Counted from the first letter of the stretch, positions 11,794 to 20,023 are shown. The stretch is DNA of 24,921 nt from Pseudomonadota bacterium (GCA_023417515.1 JAEZFL010000125.1:1-24921); one strand, 5' to 3'. Translations and numbers: made by a program. Notes: generated from the letters alone by a model not told the origin.

Positions 11794-12354
11794 TCAGGCT
11801 GTCCCATAGTCGGCGGCGAGCAGGCGCGGGTCGATGCCGGCGGCCTTGAAGCCCTGGTTCCAGCGGCTCTCGGCCGTGCCTTCGAACAGCAGATCGTCGT
11901 CGCCCGGCGCGACGAACCAGCCGTGGCGGGTGAGCTCCTCCTCGAGCTGGCCGCCGCCCCAGCCGGCATAGCCGAGCGCGGCGACCCAGCGGCTCGGCCC
12001 CTTCCCCGCCGCGATCGCCTGCAGGACGTCGATGGTCGGGCTCAGCGTCCAGCGGCCGGCAACGTCGATGCTCTCCTGGCCGCCCCAGTCGCGGCTGTGG
12101 ATGACGAAGCCGCGCGACGGCTCGACCGGGCCGCCGAGATGGATCGGCGCATTGGGCGCGACTCCCGGCTCGATGTCGAGCTGGGCCAGCAATTGGTGGA
12201 AGCCGAGGCGGGGGATGATCCGGCCGAGGCCGATTCCGAGCGCGCCGTCCTCGTCATGGGCGCACATCGCGATCACCGACCGTTCGAAGCGCGGATCGCC
12301 GATGCCGGGCATGGCGAGCAGGAACTGGCCGGTGACGAAGCGGGGCGTCTCCAT
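11794..12354 (-). CDS. YqgE/AlgH family protein
   Basis: A protein of 186 residues, the normal size of the YqgE/AlgH (UPF0301) family. It opens with the family signature FVTGQFLLAMPGIGDPRFERSVI in its first 30 residues, followed by CAHDEDGALGIGLGR, and later the YAGWGGGQLEEEL motif. The family is a single alpha/beta domain with no enzymatic activity established; the name AlgH came from alginate regulation in Pseudomonas, but a general role is not known. It ends about 15 bases from the ahcY -35 box and is divergent from the peroxiredoxin gene across 97 bp. Confidence 0.93.
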   Translation of the reverse strand: METPRFVTGQFLLAMPGIGDPRFERSVIAMCAHDEDGALGIGLGRIIPRLGFHQLLAQLDIEPGVAPNAPIHLGGPVEPSRGFVIHSRDWGGQESIDVAGRWTLSPTIDVLQAIAAGKGPSRWVAALGYAGWGGGQLEEELTRHGWFVAPGDDDLLFEGTAESRWNQGFKAAGIDPRLLAADYGTA

Positions 12355-12451
12355 GGCGGTCGATATAGGCCCGGCCGAAGGGCCGCGCCACTGGCCGGAA
12401 GCGGGCTGGATTTGCTAGGGCGCGCGGGACTCGAAGCACAGGAGAGTGAAC

Positions 12452-12934
12452 ATGGCCATCCAGGTCGGCGACCGCATTCCCAGCATGACCCTCGTCAAGG
12501 CGACCGCGGACGGTCCGCAGCCGGTCGGAACCGACGAATATTTCGCCGGCCGTAAGGTCGCCCTGTTCTCCGTGCCGGGCGCGTTCACGCCGACCTGCTC
12601 GGCGCGCCACCTGCCGAGCTTCGTCGACAAGGCCGGCGAGTTGAAGGCCAAGGGCATCGACGAGATCGCCTGCACCGCGGTCAACGACCCGTTTGTCATG
12701 TCGGCCTGGGCGAAGAGCGCAGCTGCCGAGGACAAGGTGACCATGCTGGCGGACGGCAACGGCGACTTCGCCGACGCGCTCGGCCTTTCCGCCGACATGG
12801 GCAAATACGGCATGGGCAAGCGCGGCCTGCGCTGGTCGGCGGTGGTCGATGACGGCGTGGTGCGCGCGCTCAACGTCGAGGAGCCGGGCGGGTTCGGCGT
12901 ATCCGGCGCCGACCATATGCTGGGCCAGCTCTAA
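12452..12934 (+). CDS. Prx5-type peroxiredoxin
   Basis: A protein of 160 residues with a thioredoxin fold that reduces hydrogen peroxide and organic peroxides. The peroxidatic motif PGAFTPTCSARHLPSF places the reactive cysteine at Cys49; a second cysteine, Cys74 (EIACTAVND), follows the next strand, and there are no others. The spacing to Cys74 is unlike the C-terminal resolving cysteine of mammalian Prx5, so a one-Cys mechanism using glutathione or another thiol is possible. KRGLRWSAVVDDG carries the expected conserved Arg. I chose the ATG at 12452 because AGGAG lies seven bases upstream; an in-frame GTG at 12446 is too close to that site. No signal peptide, so cytoplasmic. Confidence 0.94.
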   Translation: MAIQVGDRIPSMTLVKATADGPQPVGTDEYFAGRKVALFSVPGAFTPTCSARHLPSFVDKAGELKAKGIDEIACTAVNDPFVMSAWAKSAAAEDKVTMLADGNGDFADALGLSADMGKYGMGKRGLRWSAVVDDGVVRALNVEEPGGFGVSGADHMLGQL

Positions 12935-12940
12935 GCGACC

Positions 12941-12967
12941 AACCCCTCCCCTTGCGGGGGAGGGGTT
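12941..12967. terminator. Hairpin between convergent peroxiredoxin and YbjN-like genes
   Basis: A perfect 11-bp stem (12941-12951 with 12957-12967) with a five-base loop lies between two converging stop codons. It lacks a real T run on either strand (GTT then CC on the plus strand), so termination would rest on the stem alone. It may be a dispersed palindrome rather than a classic terminator. Confidence 0.5.
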
Positions 12968-12974
12968 GTTCCTG

Positions 12975-13505
12975 TCAGCGCGACAGCGGGGCCAGCACCT
13001 CCTGGGCAAACAGGTCCATCTGCGCCGCGAAGGCGAGCAGGTTCACGGCGAGGTTGCCGCGCACGAAGCCGTAATCCGCAGTGAGATAGCGCTGCAGCGC
13101 GAGATTGCCGTTGGGCAGCATGAACGCCCGCGAGAAAGCGTAGCGCTGGCTGAAGGCGAGCAGGGCCGCGGCTGCGCGCTCGCTGGTGGCGCCCTGCGGT
13201 CGCTCCCAGCCGGCCTGAAGGCTGATCGCCCGGCAGACATTGCCGTCGGCGGAGCAGGCCCCGAACACGATCGCCGCGCGCCGGCCGCTCGCGAAGGTGA
13301 CGAGCAGGCTCGGCCGGGCCGCCGTTCCGCGCCGCTCGTGACGCGCGCCGATCTCGTTCAGCACGCTTTCGACCGTGGCATGGTTGAACGTCGGCAGGAC
13401 CTGGCGGTTCTCCGGCGCGTCGGGGTTCCAGCGCCCCTGGGCCTGCGCCTCGCCTGCAAGCAGGGCGAGCCCACAGATAATCGCCGTGGCGCCGGCTCGA
13501 ATCAC
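12975..13505 (-). CDS. Exported YbjN-like protein
   Basis: A protein of 176 residues with an N-terminal signal peptide ending GEAQA before Gln23, so probably periplasmic. The mature part resembles the YbjN family: TVESVLNEIGARHERR, a strand pair ending in FGACSADGNVCRAISLQAGW with two cysteines, and FSRAFMLPNGNLALQRYLTADYG, where family members carry a similar Gly-Asn/Asp-rich turn. YbjN proteins are described as putative regulators or chaperone-like, without a settled biochemical role. The GTG start overlaps the stop of the preceding SIMPL gene (GTGA, 13505-13502), a sign of translational coupling. It is the last gene of the exported-protein run. Confidence 0.68.
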   Translation of the reverse strand: MIRAGATAIICGLALLAGEAQAQGRWNPDAPENRQVLPTFNHATVESVLNEIGARHERRGTAARPSLLVTFASGRRAAIVFGACSADGNVCRAISLQAGWERPQGATSERAAAALLAFSQRYAFSRAFMLPNGNLALQRYLTADYGFVRGNLAVNLLAFAAQMDLFAQEVLAPLSR

Positions 13506-14254
13506 CTCGGTGCGAGGATGAAGTCGACGCCGACGCGGACAAAGGTCGGGACGTTGGGGTCGCTTCCCGGCGCCCCCGCCATGGCGAGATTCTGGATCGT
13601 CGGATCGCCCATCATCATCGCCATGAAATCGATCTCCACGCGCTCGGTGACGCGCGCGATCCGGGCGACCCGCATGCCCAGCGAGGCCGCGTAGGAATCG
13701 GCCTCGGCCCGTGCGGTAGCGATGGCATTGTCGCGCGCCTGGCGGCGGACGGCGTTCATGTCCGAGGCGCTGTAGCGAACGTCGCTATAGACGCCCTCGA
13801 TGCCTTCCAGGGTGCTGGTCAGCGCCTCGATGCGACTGAGGTCGCGAAGGGTGATGGTCGCGACGGCGTGGCCCGAACAGGCCGCAGCGCCGGCAACGTC
13901 GCTGGTGTCGACGGTCGCGTTCATGTCGATATCGACGACGTTGTACATCGCCATGTCGCCATAGGAGCTCAGCTCGCCGACTTGGACTTCGCCACGGGCA
14001 TCGCGCGCGGCGGTCCGAAGCCGGGCGGCGATCCCGTCATATTTGCGGCGAACCTCGGCCTCGTCGCTTCCCTGCAGCGAGATCCGGATGCTCACCTCGG
14101 CCGAGTCGGCGCGCACCGTCGCGGTGCCCATGCTGCCCAGCTCGAGCAGCATCTCGCCGGCGGCGAGCGGCACCGTTGCCACCGGCCCCTGCGCCGACGC
14201 GGCCGGCGCGACGGCGAGCAACAATGCCAAACCGACCCCGATCGACGTTCTCAT
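13502..14254 (-). CDS. Exported SIMPL-domain protein (paralogue 1)
   Basis: A protein of 250 residues. The signal peptide (about 1-22, ending ASA before Gln) suggests the periplasm. The rest is a SIMPL (DUF541) domain: ATVRADSAEVSIRISLQG as the first strand, helical SDEAEVRRKYDGIAARLRTAA, ATITLRDLSRIEALTSTLEGI, and ARAEADSYAASLGMRVARIARVTE, ending in VGVDFILAPR. The E. coli member YggE is linked to oxidative-stress tolerance; the molecular action of the family is unsettled. I chose the ATG at 14254 because a GGGGGA site precedes it and the signal peptide starts there; an upstream in-frame ATG at 14290 would add an Arg/Gly-rich leader. It is 86 bp after a related SIMPL gene and overlaps the YbjN-like start. 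Confidence 0.85.
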   Translation of the reverse strand: MRTSIGVGLALLLAVAPAASAQGPVATVPLAAGEMLLELGSMGTATVRADSAEVSIRISLQGSDEAEVRRKYDGIAARLRTAARDARGEVQVGELSSYGDMAMYNVVDIDMNATVDTSDVAGAAACSGHAVATITLRDLSRIEALTSTLEGIEGVYSDVRYSASDMNAVRRQARDNAIATARAEADSYAASLGMRVARIARVTERVEIDFMAMMMGDPTIQNLAMAGAPGSDPNVPTFVRVGVDFILAPR

Positions 14255-14340
14255 GGCAGTTCCCCCTCCCCGGCCCCGCGCACGGAGCATGCGCGAGCAT
14301 AGATCAGGAACCGCCGCGCGACCAGCGGTGGCGGTGGGAA

Positions 14341-15114
14341 TCAGCGCGGGGCGAGGGCGAAATCGACGGACAGGTCGACACTCGCTTCGACATATTCGTT
14401 GTCGGCGCCGGCGGCGGACAGGAACATCTCCATCAGCGAGCGATAGGCCTCCACGCCCATGCCATCCGCCGAAATGCGCTCGCTGACCCGGACGACTCGG
14501 ATGATCCGCATGCCCATGGCCGCGGCATAGCCCTCCGCCTGGGCCCGCGCCTGGGCGAGCCCCGCGGCGCGCGCCTCCTGACGTGCGGGCGCATTCTCCG
14601 ACAGCCCGTAATAGGCATCGACCGAGCCGACATCGAGCGCTTCCAGCCGGGTCCGAAGCGGCGCGAGCTGGCTGAGATCGCGAACCGTGATCTGGATCGC
14701 TCGGCTCTTGGTCACCACCGGCTCTGCCGAGTCCTCCGCCTGGCCCTCCATATCCTCGGGAATGTCGATCGTCGGAGCCGTTGTTGCGCTACCCGCCATG
14801 CCCATCAGCGCCGCCATGCTGTTGGCGCGCACCGAGCCGATGTCCGCGGGCGCGATCCCGGCCGCCGCCGCGGCCTGACGCACGCGCTCGAGCGCGCCTT
14901 CGAGAGCCGCGGCGGATTGAGCGTCGGTGGCGCCCCGGCCGGTCGCGTTGACCACGACCTGCGCCCGATCGGCCCGCGCCCGAGCACTTCCCTTCGACGC
15001 GACCTCGAGCAACACCTCGTTCGCCGCCAGCGGGTGGGTCGATACCGGCCCGTCGGCCAGAGCCGGGCTTCCCGCCATCAAAGCCGCCAGTGCAATTCCC
15101 GCTGCCAATCGCAT
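14341..15114 (-). CDS. Exported SIMPL-domain protein (paralogue 2)
   Basis: A protein of 257 residues with a short signal peptide (MRLAAGIALAALMAGSPALA, cut before Asp21). The SIMPL (DUF541) domain shares landmarks with its downstream neighbour: HPLAANEVLLEVASKGSA, RADRAQVVVNATG, ITVRDLSQLAPLRTRLEAL, AQAEGYAAAMGMRIIRVVRVSE and the ending SVDFALAPR. A loop of about 25 acidic and Thr/Pro residues (about 130-155) is an insert compared with paralogue 1. A GGGGGGA site precedes the ATG. It follows the M2 peptidase stop by 13 bases, so it is almost certainly co-transcribed. The pair look like a tandem duplication that has since diverged well. Confidence 0.87.
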   Translation of the reverse strand: MRLAAGIALAALMAGSPALADGPVSTHPLAANEVLLEVASKGSARARADRAQVVVNATGRGATDAQSAAALEGALERVRQAAAAAGIAPADIGSVRANSMAALMGMAGSATTAPTIDIPEDMEGQAEDSAEPVVTKSRAIQITVRDLSQLAPLRTRLEALDVGSVDAYYGLSENAPARQEARAAGLAQARAQAEGYAAAMGMRIIRVVRVSERISADGMGVEAYRSLMEMFLSAAGADNEYVEASVDLSVDFALAPR

Positions 15115-15127
15115 TGCTTTCCCCCCT

Positions 15128-17047
15128 TCAAGTCATCGGGCGCCGGCGAACCGGCGCCCCACCAGCGTACCAACCGCAGCGGCGGCCGCGATTCTGCTCC
15201 TCGAGCCAGCCGAGCAAAGGCCGGAAATATTCGACCATCGGCTGGGCGGACATCTCGCGGCTTCCGGTGAAGGCTTCCAGGGCCTCCGGCCAGGGCCGCG
15301 ACGCGCCCATTGCCAGCATCTGGTTGAGCCGCTGGCCGACCTCGCGGTTGCCGTAGAAGGAGCAGCGGTGGAGCGGACCCGTCCAGCCCGCCTGCTCGCA
15401 TGCCGCCTTGTAGAACTGGAACTGGAGGATGCGGGCGAGGAAGTAGCGGGTGTAGGGCACGCTCGCCGGCACGTGATATTTGCCGCCGGCGTCGAAATTC
15501 TGCTCGGTGCGCGCGACCGGCGGGCGGATGCCCTGATATTGGAGCCGCATCTCGTCCCACGCCGCCTGGTAGCGGTCCGGAGTGATCGATCCGTTGAAGA
15601 TGCCCCAGCGATAGCGGTCGACGAGCAGGCCGAACGGCAGGAACGCGATCTTGTCGAGCGCCTGGCGGAGCAGCAGCTGGCGGTCCTGCTCCGGGGTCGG
15701 CAGCTGATTCTGCCTCAAGAGGCCGATCTGGACGAGATATTCCGGGGTCACCGACAAAGCGATGGTGTCGCCGATCGCCTCGTGGAAGCCGTCATTGGCG
15801 CTGTCGAGATAGAGGAACGGCTGGTCGTTATAGGCGCGCTGATAATAATTGTGCCCGAGCTCGTGATGGACGGTGACGAAATCGTCGCCGTTGACGCGCG
15901 TGCACATCTTGATTCGGAGGTCATCGACATTGTCGACGTTCCAAGCGCTGGCATGGCACTGGACCTCGCGGTCGCGCGGCTGGGTGATCATCGAACGCTC
16001 CCAGAAGGACTCGGGAAGCGGCGCGAAGCCCAATGACGAGAAGAAGCTCTCGCCCTGGCGGACGATGCGCTCGGGCGTGTAATTGGCGCGCTGGAGAAGC
16101 TGGGTGAGGTCATAGGCCTCGCGCGTGTTGGTGCGCGGAGCGACTACCTCGTAGATGTTGCCCCATTCCTGAGCCCACAGATTGCCGAGCAGGTCGGCGC
16201 GGATCGGGCCGGTCTCGGGCTGGACCTGGTCGCCATATTGGCGGTTGAGGCCGGCGCGGGTGAAGCAGTGGAGCGCCTCGTAGAGCGGGCGGACCTCGGT
16301 CCACAGCCGCTCGGTGAGCTGCTCGAACTCGGCCGGGGTCATGTCATATTTGGAGCGCCACATCGCGCCGGTGTCGTCGAAGCCCAATTCGCGGGCACCG
16401 GCGTTCGAAATCTCGACCAGCCGCTGATATTCGTCGCGCATCGGAGCGCCGACATTGTTGTTCCAGCTCGTCCACATCTCCTGGAGGTGAGCGGGGTTGC
16501 GGACCGTGCCCATGCGGGCCTCGATCTCATTGCCGGGCAGGCTCTCGCCGTTCATCGTGCCCCGGCCGCGGCCATATTGCGACTGCAGGTCGGTGGAGAG
16601 GCGGTTGAGTTCGGCAGCGGCGCCCTCGGTGGTCGGCGCCGGCAGGACCAGCCCCGACCGAAGGATGTTGAGCTTGCGCCGTGTGTCGTAGCTGAGGCCG
16701 GGAACGTTGATGAAGCGTGCCGCCTCGTTGGCGAGACGGACTCCAAGCTCCGTCTGCTGGGTACCGAAATGGGTGGCCAGCGCGTCGGTGTCGGGGGTGA
16801 TGTAGGTCGCGTTGACCCACGCGGCGCGGGCGCCGATCACCGACAGCTCCGACAGCTGGCGCTCCGCCATCGCGACGAAGGTGTCCGCGTCGGCGGCGGT
16901 CAGCGCGGCGGCGGGCGCCTCCTGAGCCGGAGCCGCGGCATGCTGGGCGGCGGACGCGGAGGCGGCATCCTGGGAAGCGGAGGCGGCGGCGCAGCCGGCC
17001 AGGCACAAAGAGGCGGCAAGCGCGAGCAGGGAGGCTTGAGCTTTCAT
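15128..17047 (-). CDS. M2-family peptidyl-dipeptidase lipoprotein (ACE-like)
   Basis: A zinc metallopeptidase of 639 residues, close to one catalytic domain of angiotensin-converting enzyme. The zinc site is HHELGH: His395, Glu396 and His399, with Glu423 (GFHEAIGD) as third ligand; the 28-residue distance from the first His to this Glu equals that of human ACE. Family members remove C-terminal dipeptides; a periplasmic role in peptide turnover is inferred. The start at 17047 gives a signal peptide ending in a lipobox (LCLAGC), so it should be a lipoprotein, and a GAGGA site lies eight bases upstream. In-frame ATGs at 17056 and 17065 would spoil both. A low-complexity Ala/Ser/Gln linker (about 20-45) follows the lipid-modified Cys. 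It leads the run of exported proteins. Confidence 0.94.
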   Translation of the reverse strand: MKAQASLLALAASLCLAGCAAASASQDAASASAAQHAAAPAQEAPAAALTAADADTFVAMAERQLSELSVIGARAAWVNATYITPDTDALATHFGTQQTELGVRLANEAARFINVPGLSYDTRRKLNILRSGLVLPAPTTEGAAAELNRLSTDLQSQYGRGRGTMNGESLPGNEIEARMGTVRNPAHLQEMWTSWNNNVGAPMRDEYQRLVEISNAGARELGFDDTGAMWRSKYDMTPAEFEQLTERLWTEVRPLYEALHCFTRAGLNRQYGDQVQPETGPIRADLLGNLWAQEWGNIYEVVAPRTNTREAYDLTQLLQRANYTPERIVRQGESFFSSLGFAPLPESFWERSMITQPRDREVQCHASAWNVDNVDDLRIKMCTRVNGDDFVTVHHELGHNYYQRAYNDQPFLYLDSANDGFHEAIGDTIALSVTPEYLVQIGLLRQNQLPTPEQDRQLLLRQALDKIAFLPFGLLVDRYRWGIFNGSITPDRYQAAWDEMRLQYQGIRPPVARTEQNFDAGGKYHVPASVPYTRYFLARILQFQFYKAACEQAGWTGPLHRCSFYGNREVGQRLNQMLAMGASRPWPEALEAFTGSREMSAQPMVEYFRPLLGWLEEQNRGRRCGWYAGGAPVRRRPMT

Positions 17048-17133
17048 TCTACGCATCCTCGACATTCGGGGTTGTCGTTCAGACGATTATGTTTTGGTGA
17101 TGAACTGCCCTTGCTCCCGGCGGGCGGCGCGGG

Positions 17134-17889
17134 TCAACCCAGGAAGGCGGCGATCGCGGCGCCGAGCTCCGGCTGGGTGACGCTGCTCATGTGGCCGCCC
17201 GGCACTTCCTGGTAGGTCCCGTCGGGAAGCCGCTCGGCCAAGGCCGGCGCGGAGCCATTGTCGCGATCCTCGTCGCCGGCGACGACCAAGGTCGGCATGG
17301 TGAGCTTGTCGAGATCGGCTTCGCCGACATTCTCCCAGCTGTCGAGGAGGGGCAGCAACGCCTCCGGATCCCCCTTGGTCGTCTTCAGGAACGCCTCGGC
17401 CATCCATTTGGGCGAGCCGCGCTCGTGCTTGCCCAGGTTCAAGAGGACGTCGCGGAACTGGTCGGCGCGGCCGCGCGTGCCGAGCAGGCCTTCGAGACCC
17501 ATGCCGGCGAGGACGAGGCGACGCGGCCTCGCGCCCTTGGCGACCATGCGCGCCGCGGTGCGGGCGCCGAGCGAATAGCCGACCAGGTCATAATCGATGA
17601 GGCCGAGATGCGCGATCAGAGCAAGCGCGTCGGTGGTCAGCACGTCCTTCGGATAGGCGGCGGGATCGTGCGGCTTGGCGCTGTCGCCATGGGCACGAAG
17701 GTCCATCATGATCACGCGCAGGCCCTGTGCCGCGATCGCCTCGGCATGGCCGAAGCGGATCCAGTTAGTGAAGGCATTGGAGAACAGGCCGTGGAGGAGG
17801 ATGACGGCCCGCCCGTCGCGCTCGCCCATTTCGTGCCAGGCGAGGGTCTGCCCGTCTGCGGCGGTGAAATGATGGGTCGTGGTCTGCAT
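17134..17889 (-). CDS. Alpha/beta-fold hydrolase
   Basis: A protein of 251 residues with a standard alpha/beta-hydrolase layout: oxyanion region LLHGLFSN (31-38), MMDLRAHGDS (61-70), nucleophile elbow GYSLGA with Ser106, an acid in VVAGDEDRD (Asp206 or Asp208), and catalytic His233 in PGGHMSSVTQP. No signal peptide, so cytoplasmic. Substrate not recognisable; esterase or similar activity is expected. The start follows a palindromic repeat pair that fills the gap after the GFA gene, and only a weak GAAGA site precedes the ATG. It lies 86 bp upstream of the M2 peptidase gene on the same strand. Confidence 0.88.
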   Translation of the reverse strand: MQTTTHHFTAADGQTLAWHEMGERDGRAVILLHGLFSNAFTNWIRFGHAEAIAAQGLRVIMMDLRAHGDSAKPHDPAAYPKDVLTTDALALIAHLGLIDYDLVGYSLGARTAARMVAKGARPRRLVLAGMGLEGLLGTRGRADQFRDVLLNLGKHERGSPKWMAEAFLKTTKGDPEALLPLLDSWENVGEADLDKLTMPTLVVAGDEDRDNGSAPALAERLPDGTYQEVPGGHMSSVTQPELGAAIAAFLG

Positions 17890-17893
17890 TCTT

Positions 17894-17982
17894 CGTCACC
17901 CCGGACCTGATCCGGGTCCACCTTCTTGTTGGCTGCACTTCCGGTGAAGGAAGGTGGGTGCCGGATCAAGTCCGGCATGACG
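17894..17982. repeat. REP-like paired palindrome between GFA and hydrolase genes
   Basis: Two arms in inverted orientation, 17894-17925 and 17950-17982, are each partly palindromic (CCCGGACCTGATCCGGG; CCGGATCAAGTCCGG) and share outer ends GTCAC and ATGAC. The whole can fold into a large hairpin. It fills nearly all of the 94-bp gap within a co-directional gene run. It resembles intergenic palindromes common in sphingomonad and other alphaproteobacterial genomes. Confidence 0.8.
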
Positions 17983-17983
17983 G

Positions 17984-18427
17984 CTAATCCGGCACCCCGC
18001 CGGTCGCCTTCACCCAGCGGTCCACCAGCGGCTGATAATCCTTGGTCGCATATTCGGGCAGGCCTTCGGTGTTGAGCCAGGCGCGGTGGATGCTCTCGGC
18101 GCCGAAATGGTGCTTGGGGCGGAAGCGCGACGGATCGTCGAACGAGGCGATCGTGAGATCGATATTCTCGCTGTCCGGAAAGGCGAAGCCCAGCGAGGTG
18201 CCGCACGCGCGGCAATAAGGGCGGTGCGCGATCGGCGAGCTTTCATACCAGTCGGGCTCATGCGCCCAGTCGAGGTCCGCTTTCTTCAGATTCTTGAAAG
18301 CGATCGAGACGCTTCCGGTGGCGCGCTGGCACATCCGGCAGTGGCACAGATAGGCCTCGTCATTCTCGATCCGCGCCGAGTAGCGGATCCGGCCGCACGC
18401 GCAGCCGCCGTCCATCCGGTCGGGCAT
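17984..18427 (-). CDS. GFA-family zinc protein
   Basis: A protein of 147 residues of the GFA (glutathione-dependent formaldehyde-activating enzyme-like, CENP-V) family. The zinc cysteines are all present: Cys9 and Cys11 (GGCACG), Cys28, Cys30 and Cys33 (CHCRMC), Cys72 and Cys75 (CRACG). Most bacterial members have no proven activity, and direct glutathione-formaldehyde chemistry is doubtful for the family as a whole. I chose the ATG at 18427 because a perfect AAGGAGG lies six bases upstream. This start lies 68 bp inside the end of the preceding thioesterase gene, in another frame. It is followed by a palindromic repeat. Confidence 0.92.
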   Translation of the reverse strand: MPDRMDGGCACGRIRYSARIENDEAYLCHCRMCQRATGSVSIAFKNLKKADLDWAHEPDWYESSPIAHRPYCRACGTSLGFAFPDSENIDLTIASFDDPSRFRPKHHFGAESIHRAWLNTEGLPEYATKDYQPLVDRWVKATGGVPD

Positions 18428-18887
18428 CGGTTTCCTCCTTGGCAGTTTCGGCAGGCGCGGCGATCGCCTCCAGCTTCGACCGCCAGGCGGCCGGAAGAGC
18501 CGCTGGGCGACGGTCGGCGCGGCCCACATAGACGTGGACGAAATGGCCCTCGGCCGCCGCCTCGGCCGCGCCCTTGGCGAAGACGCCGAGCCGGTAGCGA
18601 ACGCTCGAGCGGCCGAGATGCTCGACGGCGAGGCCGATCTCGACCGGCTCGGGATAGGCGAGCGGCGCCGCGTAACGGCAGCCGGTCTCGACGACGAGGC
18701 CGATCGGATCGCCGTTCACGATGTCCAGCAGGCCCGCCTCGATCAGCCAGGCGTTCACCGCGGTGTCGAACCATTGGTAATAGACGGTATTGTTGACGTG
18801 GCCGTAAGCATCGTTGTCGGCCCAGCGCGTGCCGATTTCGCGCCACACGCGGTAGGCCTCCCTGCCCTTCGGCTTCTCGCGGCTCAA
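18360..18887 (-). CDS. 4HBT-type acyl-CoA thioesterase (hotdog fold)
   Basis: A hotdog-fold thioesterase of 175 residues that would hydrolyse acyl-CoA esters in the cytoplasm. The N-terminal signature TRWADNDAYGHVNNTVYYQWFD has the expected catalytic Asp before the helix. Typical family length is about 140; the last 20-30 residues (an Arg/Asp-rich tail) overlap the GFA gene and look like extra sequence. I chose the TTG at 18887 because it overlaps the dehydrogenase stop (TTGA) and GAGG lies seven bases upstream; the alternative ATG at 18935 adds a Pro/Arg-rich leader that overlaps the dehydrogenase by 52 bp. Fatty acyl, hydroxybenzoyl or other CoA substrates are all possible. Confidence 0.85.
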   Translation of the reverse strand: MSREKPKGREAYRVWREIGTRWADNDAYGHVNNTVYYQWFDTAVNAWLIEAGLLDIVNGDPIGLVVETGCRYAAPLAYPEPVEIGLAVEHLGRSSVRYRLGVFAKGAAEAAAEGHFVHVYVGRADRRPAALPAAWRSKLEAIAAPAETAKEETDARPDGRRLRVRPDPLLGADRE

Positions 18888-20023
18888 AGCGCGGCCTCGT
18901 AGAGGCGGCGGGCGTCGGCCTGGGTGATCGGGCACGGATTGTTGATGAGCAGACGCTCCTGCTTCATCGCCTCGGAAGCGAGCAGGTCGAGATGCTCGGG
19001 GCCGACGCCCACCTCGGCCAGGCGCTGAGGCACGCCCGCCTCCCGCGACAGGCGCGCGAGAGCGTCGACCAAGCCGGCGGCACGGCCCTGCTGGCCGAGG
19101 CCCTCGAGCGACGGATCGACGATCGGGCCGAGCTCGGCATAAAGCGGCATCGCCGCGTGCATGTTGTGGCCGAGCACATGGGTCAGCATCAGCGCGTTCG
19201 AGGCGCCGTGCGGCACGTGGAAATGGCCGCCGAGCGGATAGGCCAGCGCATGGACTCCGGCGACCGGGGCGTTGGCGAAGGCGACTCCGGCGAGGTGGGC
19301 GCCGAGCAGCATCGCGGCGCGCGCATCGAGGTCATCGGGCGCCGTGCAGGCGCGCAGCAGGTTGGCGCCGAGCAGGCGCAGCGCTTCGCGGGCGAGCAGG
19401 TCCGACATCGGGTTCTTGAGCCGCGCCGAGGTATAGGCCTCGATCGCGTGAACCATCGCGTCGATCCCGGTCGCGGCGGTGACCCCGCGCGGCATTGAGA
19501 GCGTCAGCTTCGCATCGAGGATCGCCCAGTCGGCGAGCAGGCTCGGGCTGTTGACCCCGCGCTTCTCGCTTCCGCCGACGGTGATGACGGTGACCGCGGT
19601 CGCCTCGGAGCCGGTTCCGGCGGTGGTCGGCACCTGCACCAGCGGGAGCCGCGCGCCCTTGGCCAGACCGACGCCCCACAACGTGTCGACGTCCTCGCCG
19701 GTGGCGATCAGGTAGGAGGCGAGCTTGGCGACGTCCATCGGGCTGCCGCCGCCGAAGCCGACCACCGAGGCGCAGCCCTGCCCCGCCTCGACCGCACCGT
19801 TCAGGGTCGCGAGCGAAGGATCCTGCTCGACCGAGTCGAATATGACCGCCTCGATCCCCGCATCGCCGAGCGAAGCGAGGGCCGCATCGGCGAGGCCGAG
19901 CTGGCGGACGGTCGAGTCGGTGACGAACAGGCAGCGGCCGGGCGGAAGCAGGCCGCCCAGCTCGGCCGAGCGGCCGGGGCAGGCGATCAGCCGCGGACCA
20001 TAAGTGAAGGCGAACGGGGCCAT
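18884..20023 (-). CDS. Iron-containing alcohol dehydrogenase
   Basis: A protein of 379 residues of the group III, Fe-dependent alcohol dehydrogenase family; it reduces an aldehyde or ketone, or oxidises an alcohol or hydroxy acid, with NAD(P). The nucleotide-binding GGGSPMD (91-97) and PTTAGTGSE (132-140) are intact. Metal ligands are Asp188 and His192 (GIDAMVHAIEAY), His258 (GVHALAYPLGGH) and His272 (VPHGASNA), at family spacing. The sequence has features of maleylacetate reductase or hydroxyacid-oxoacid transhydrogenase relatives as well as butanol dehydrogenases, so the substrate is not assigned. Its stop overlaps the thioesterase start, and it follows the RcdA-like gene by 48 bp. Confidence 0.93.
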   Translation of the reverse strand: MAPFAFTYGPRLIACPGRSAELGGLLPPGRCLFVTDSTVRQLGLADAALASLGDAGIEAVIFDSVEQDPSLATLNGAVEAGQGCASVVGFGGGSPMDVAKLASYLIATGEDVDTLWGVGLAKGARLPLVQVPTTAGTGSEATAVTVITVGGSEKRGVNSPSLLADWAILDAKLTLSMPRGVTAATGIDAMVHAIEAYTSARLKNPMSDLLAREALRLLGANLLRACTAPDDLDARAAMLLGAHLAGVAFANAPVAGVHALAYPLGGHFHVPHGASNALMLTHVLGHNMHAAMPLYAELGPIVDPSLEGLGQQGRAAGLVDALARLSREAGVPQRLAEVGVGPEHLDLLASEAMKQERLLINNPCPITQADARRLYEAAL

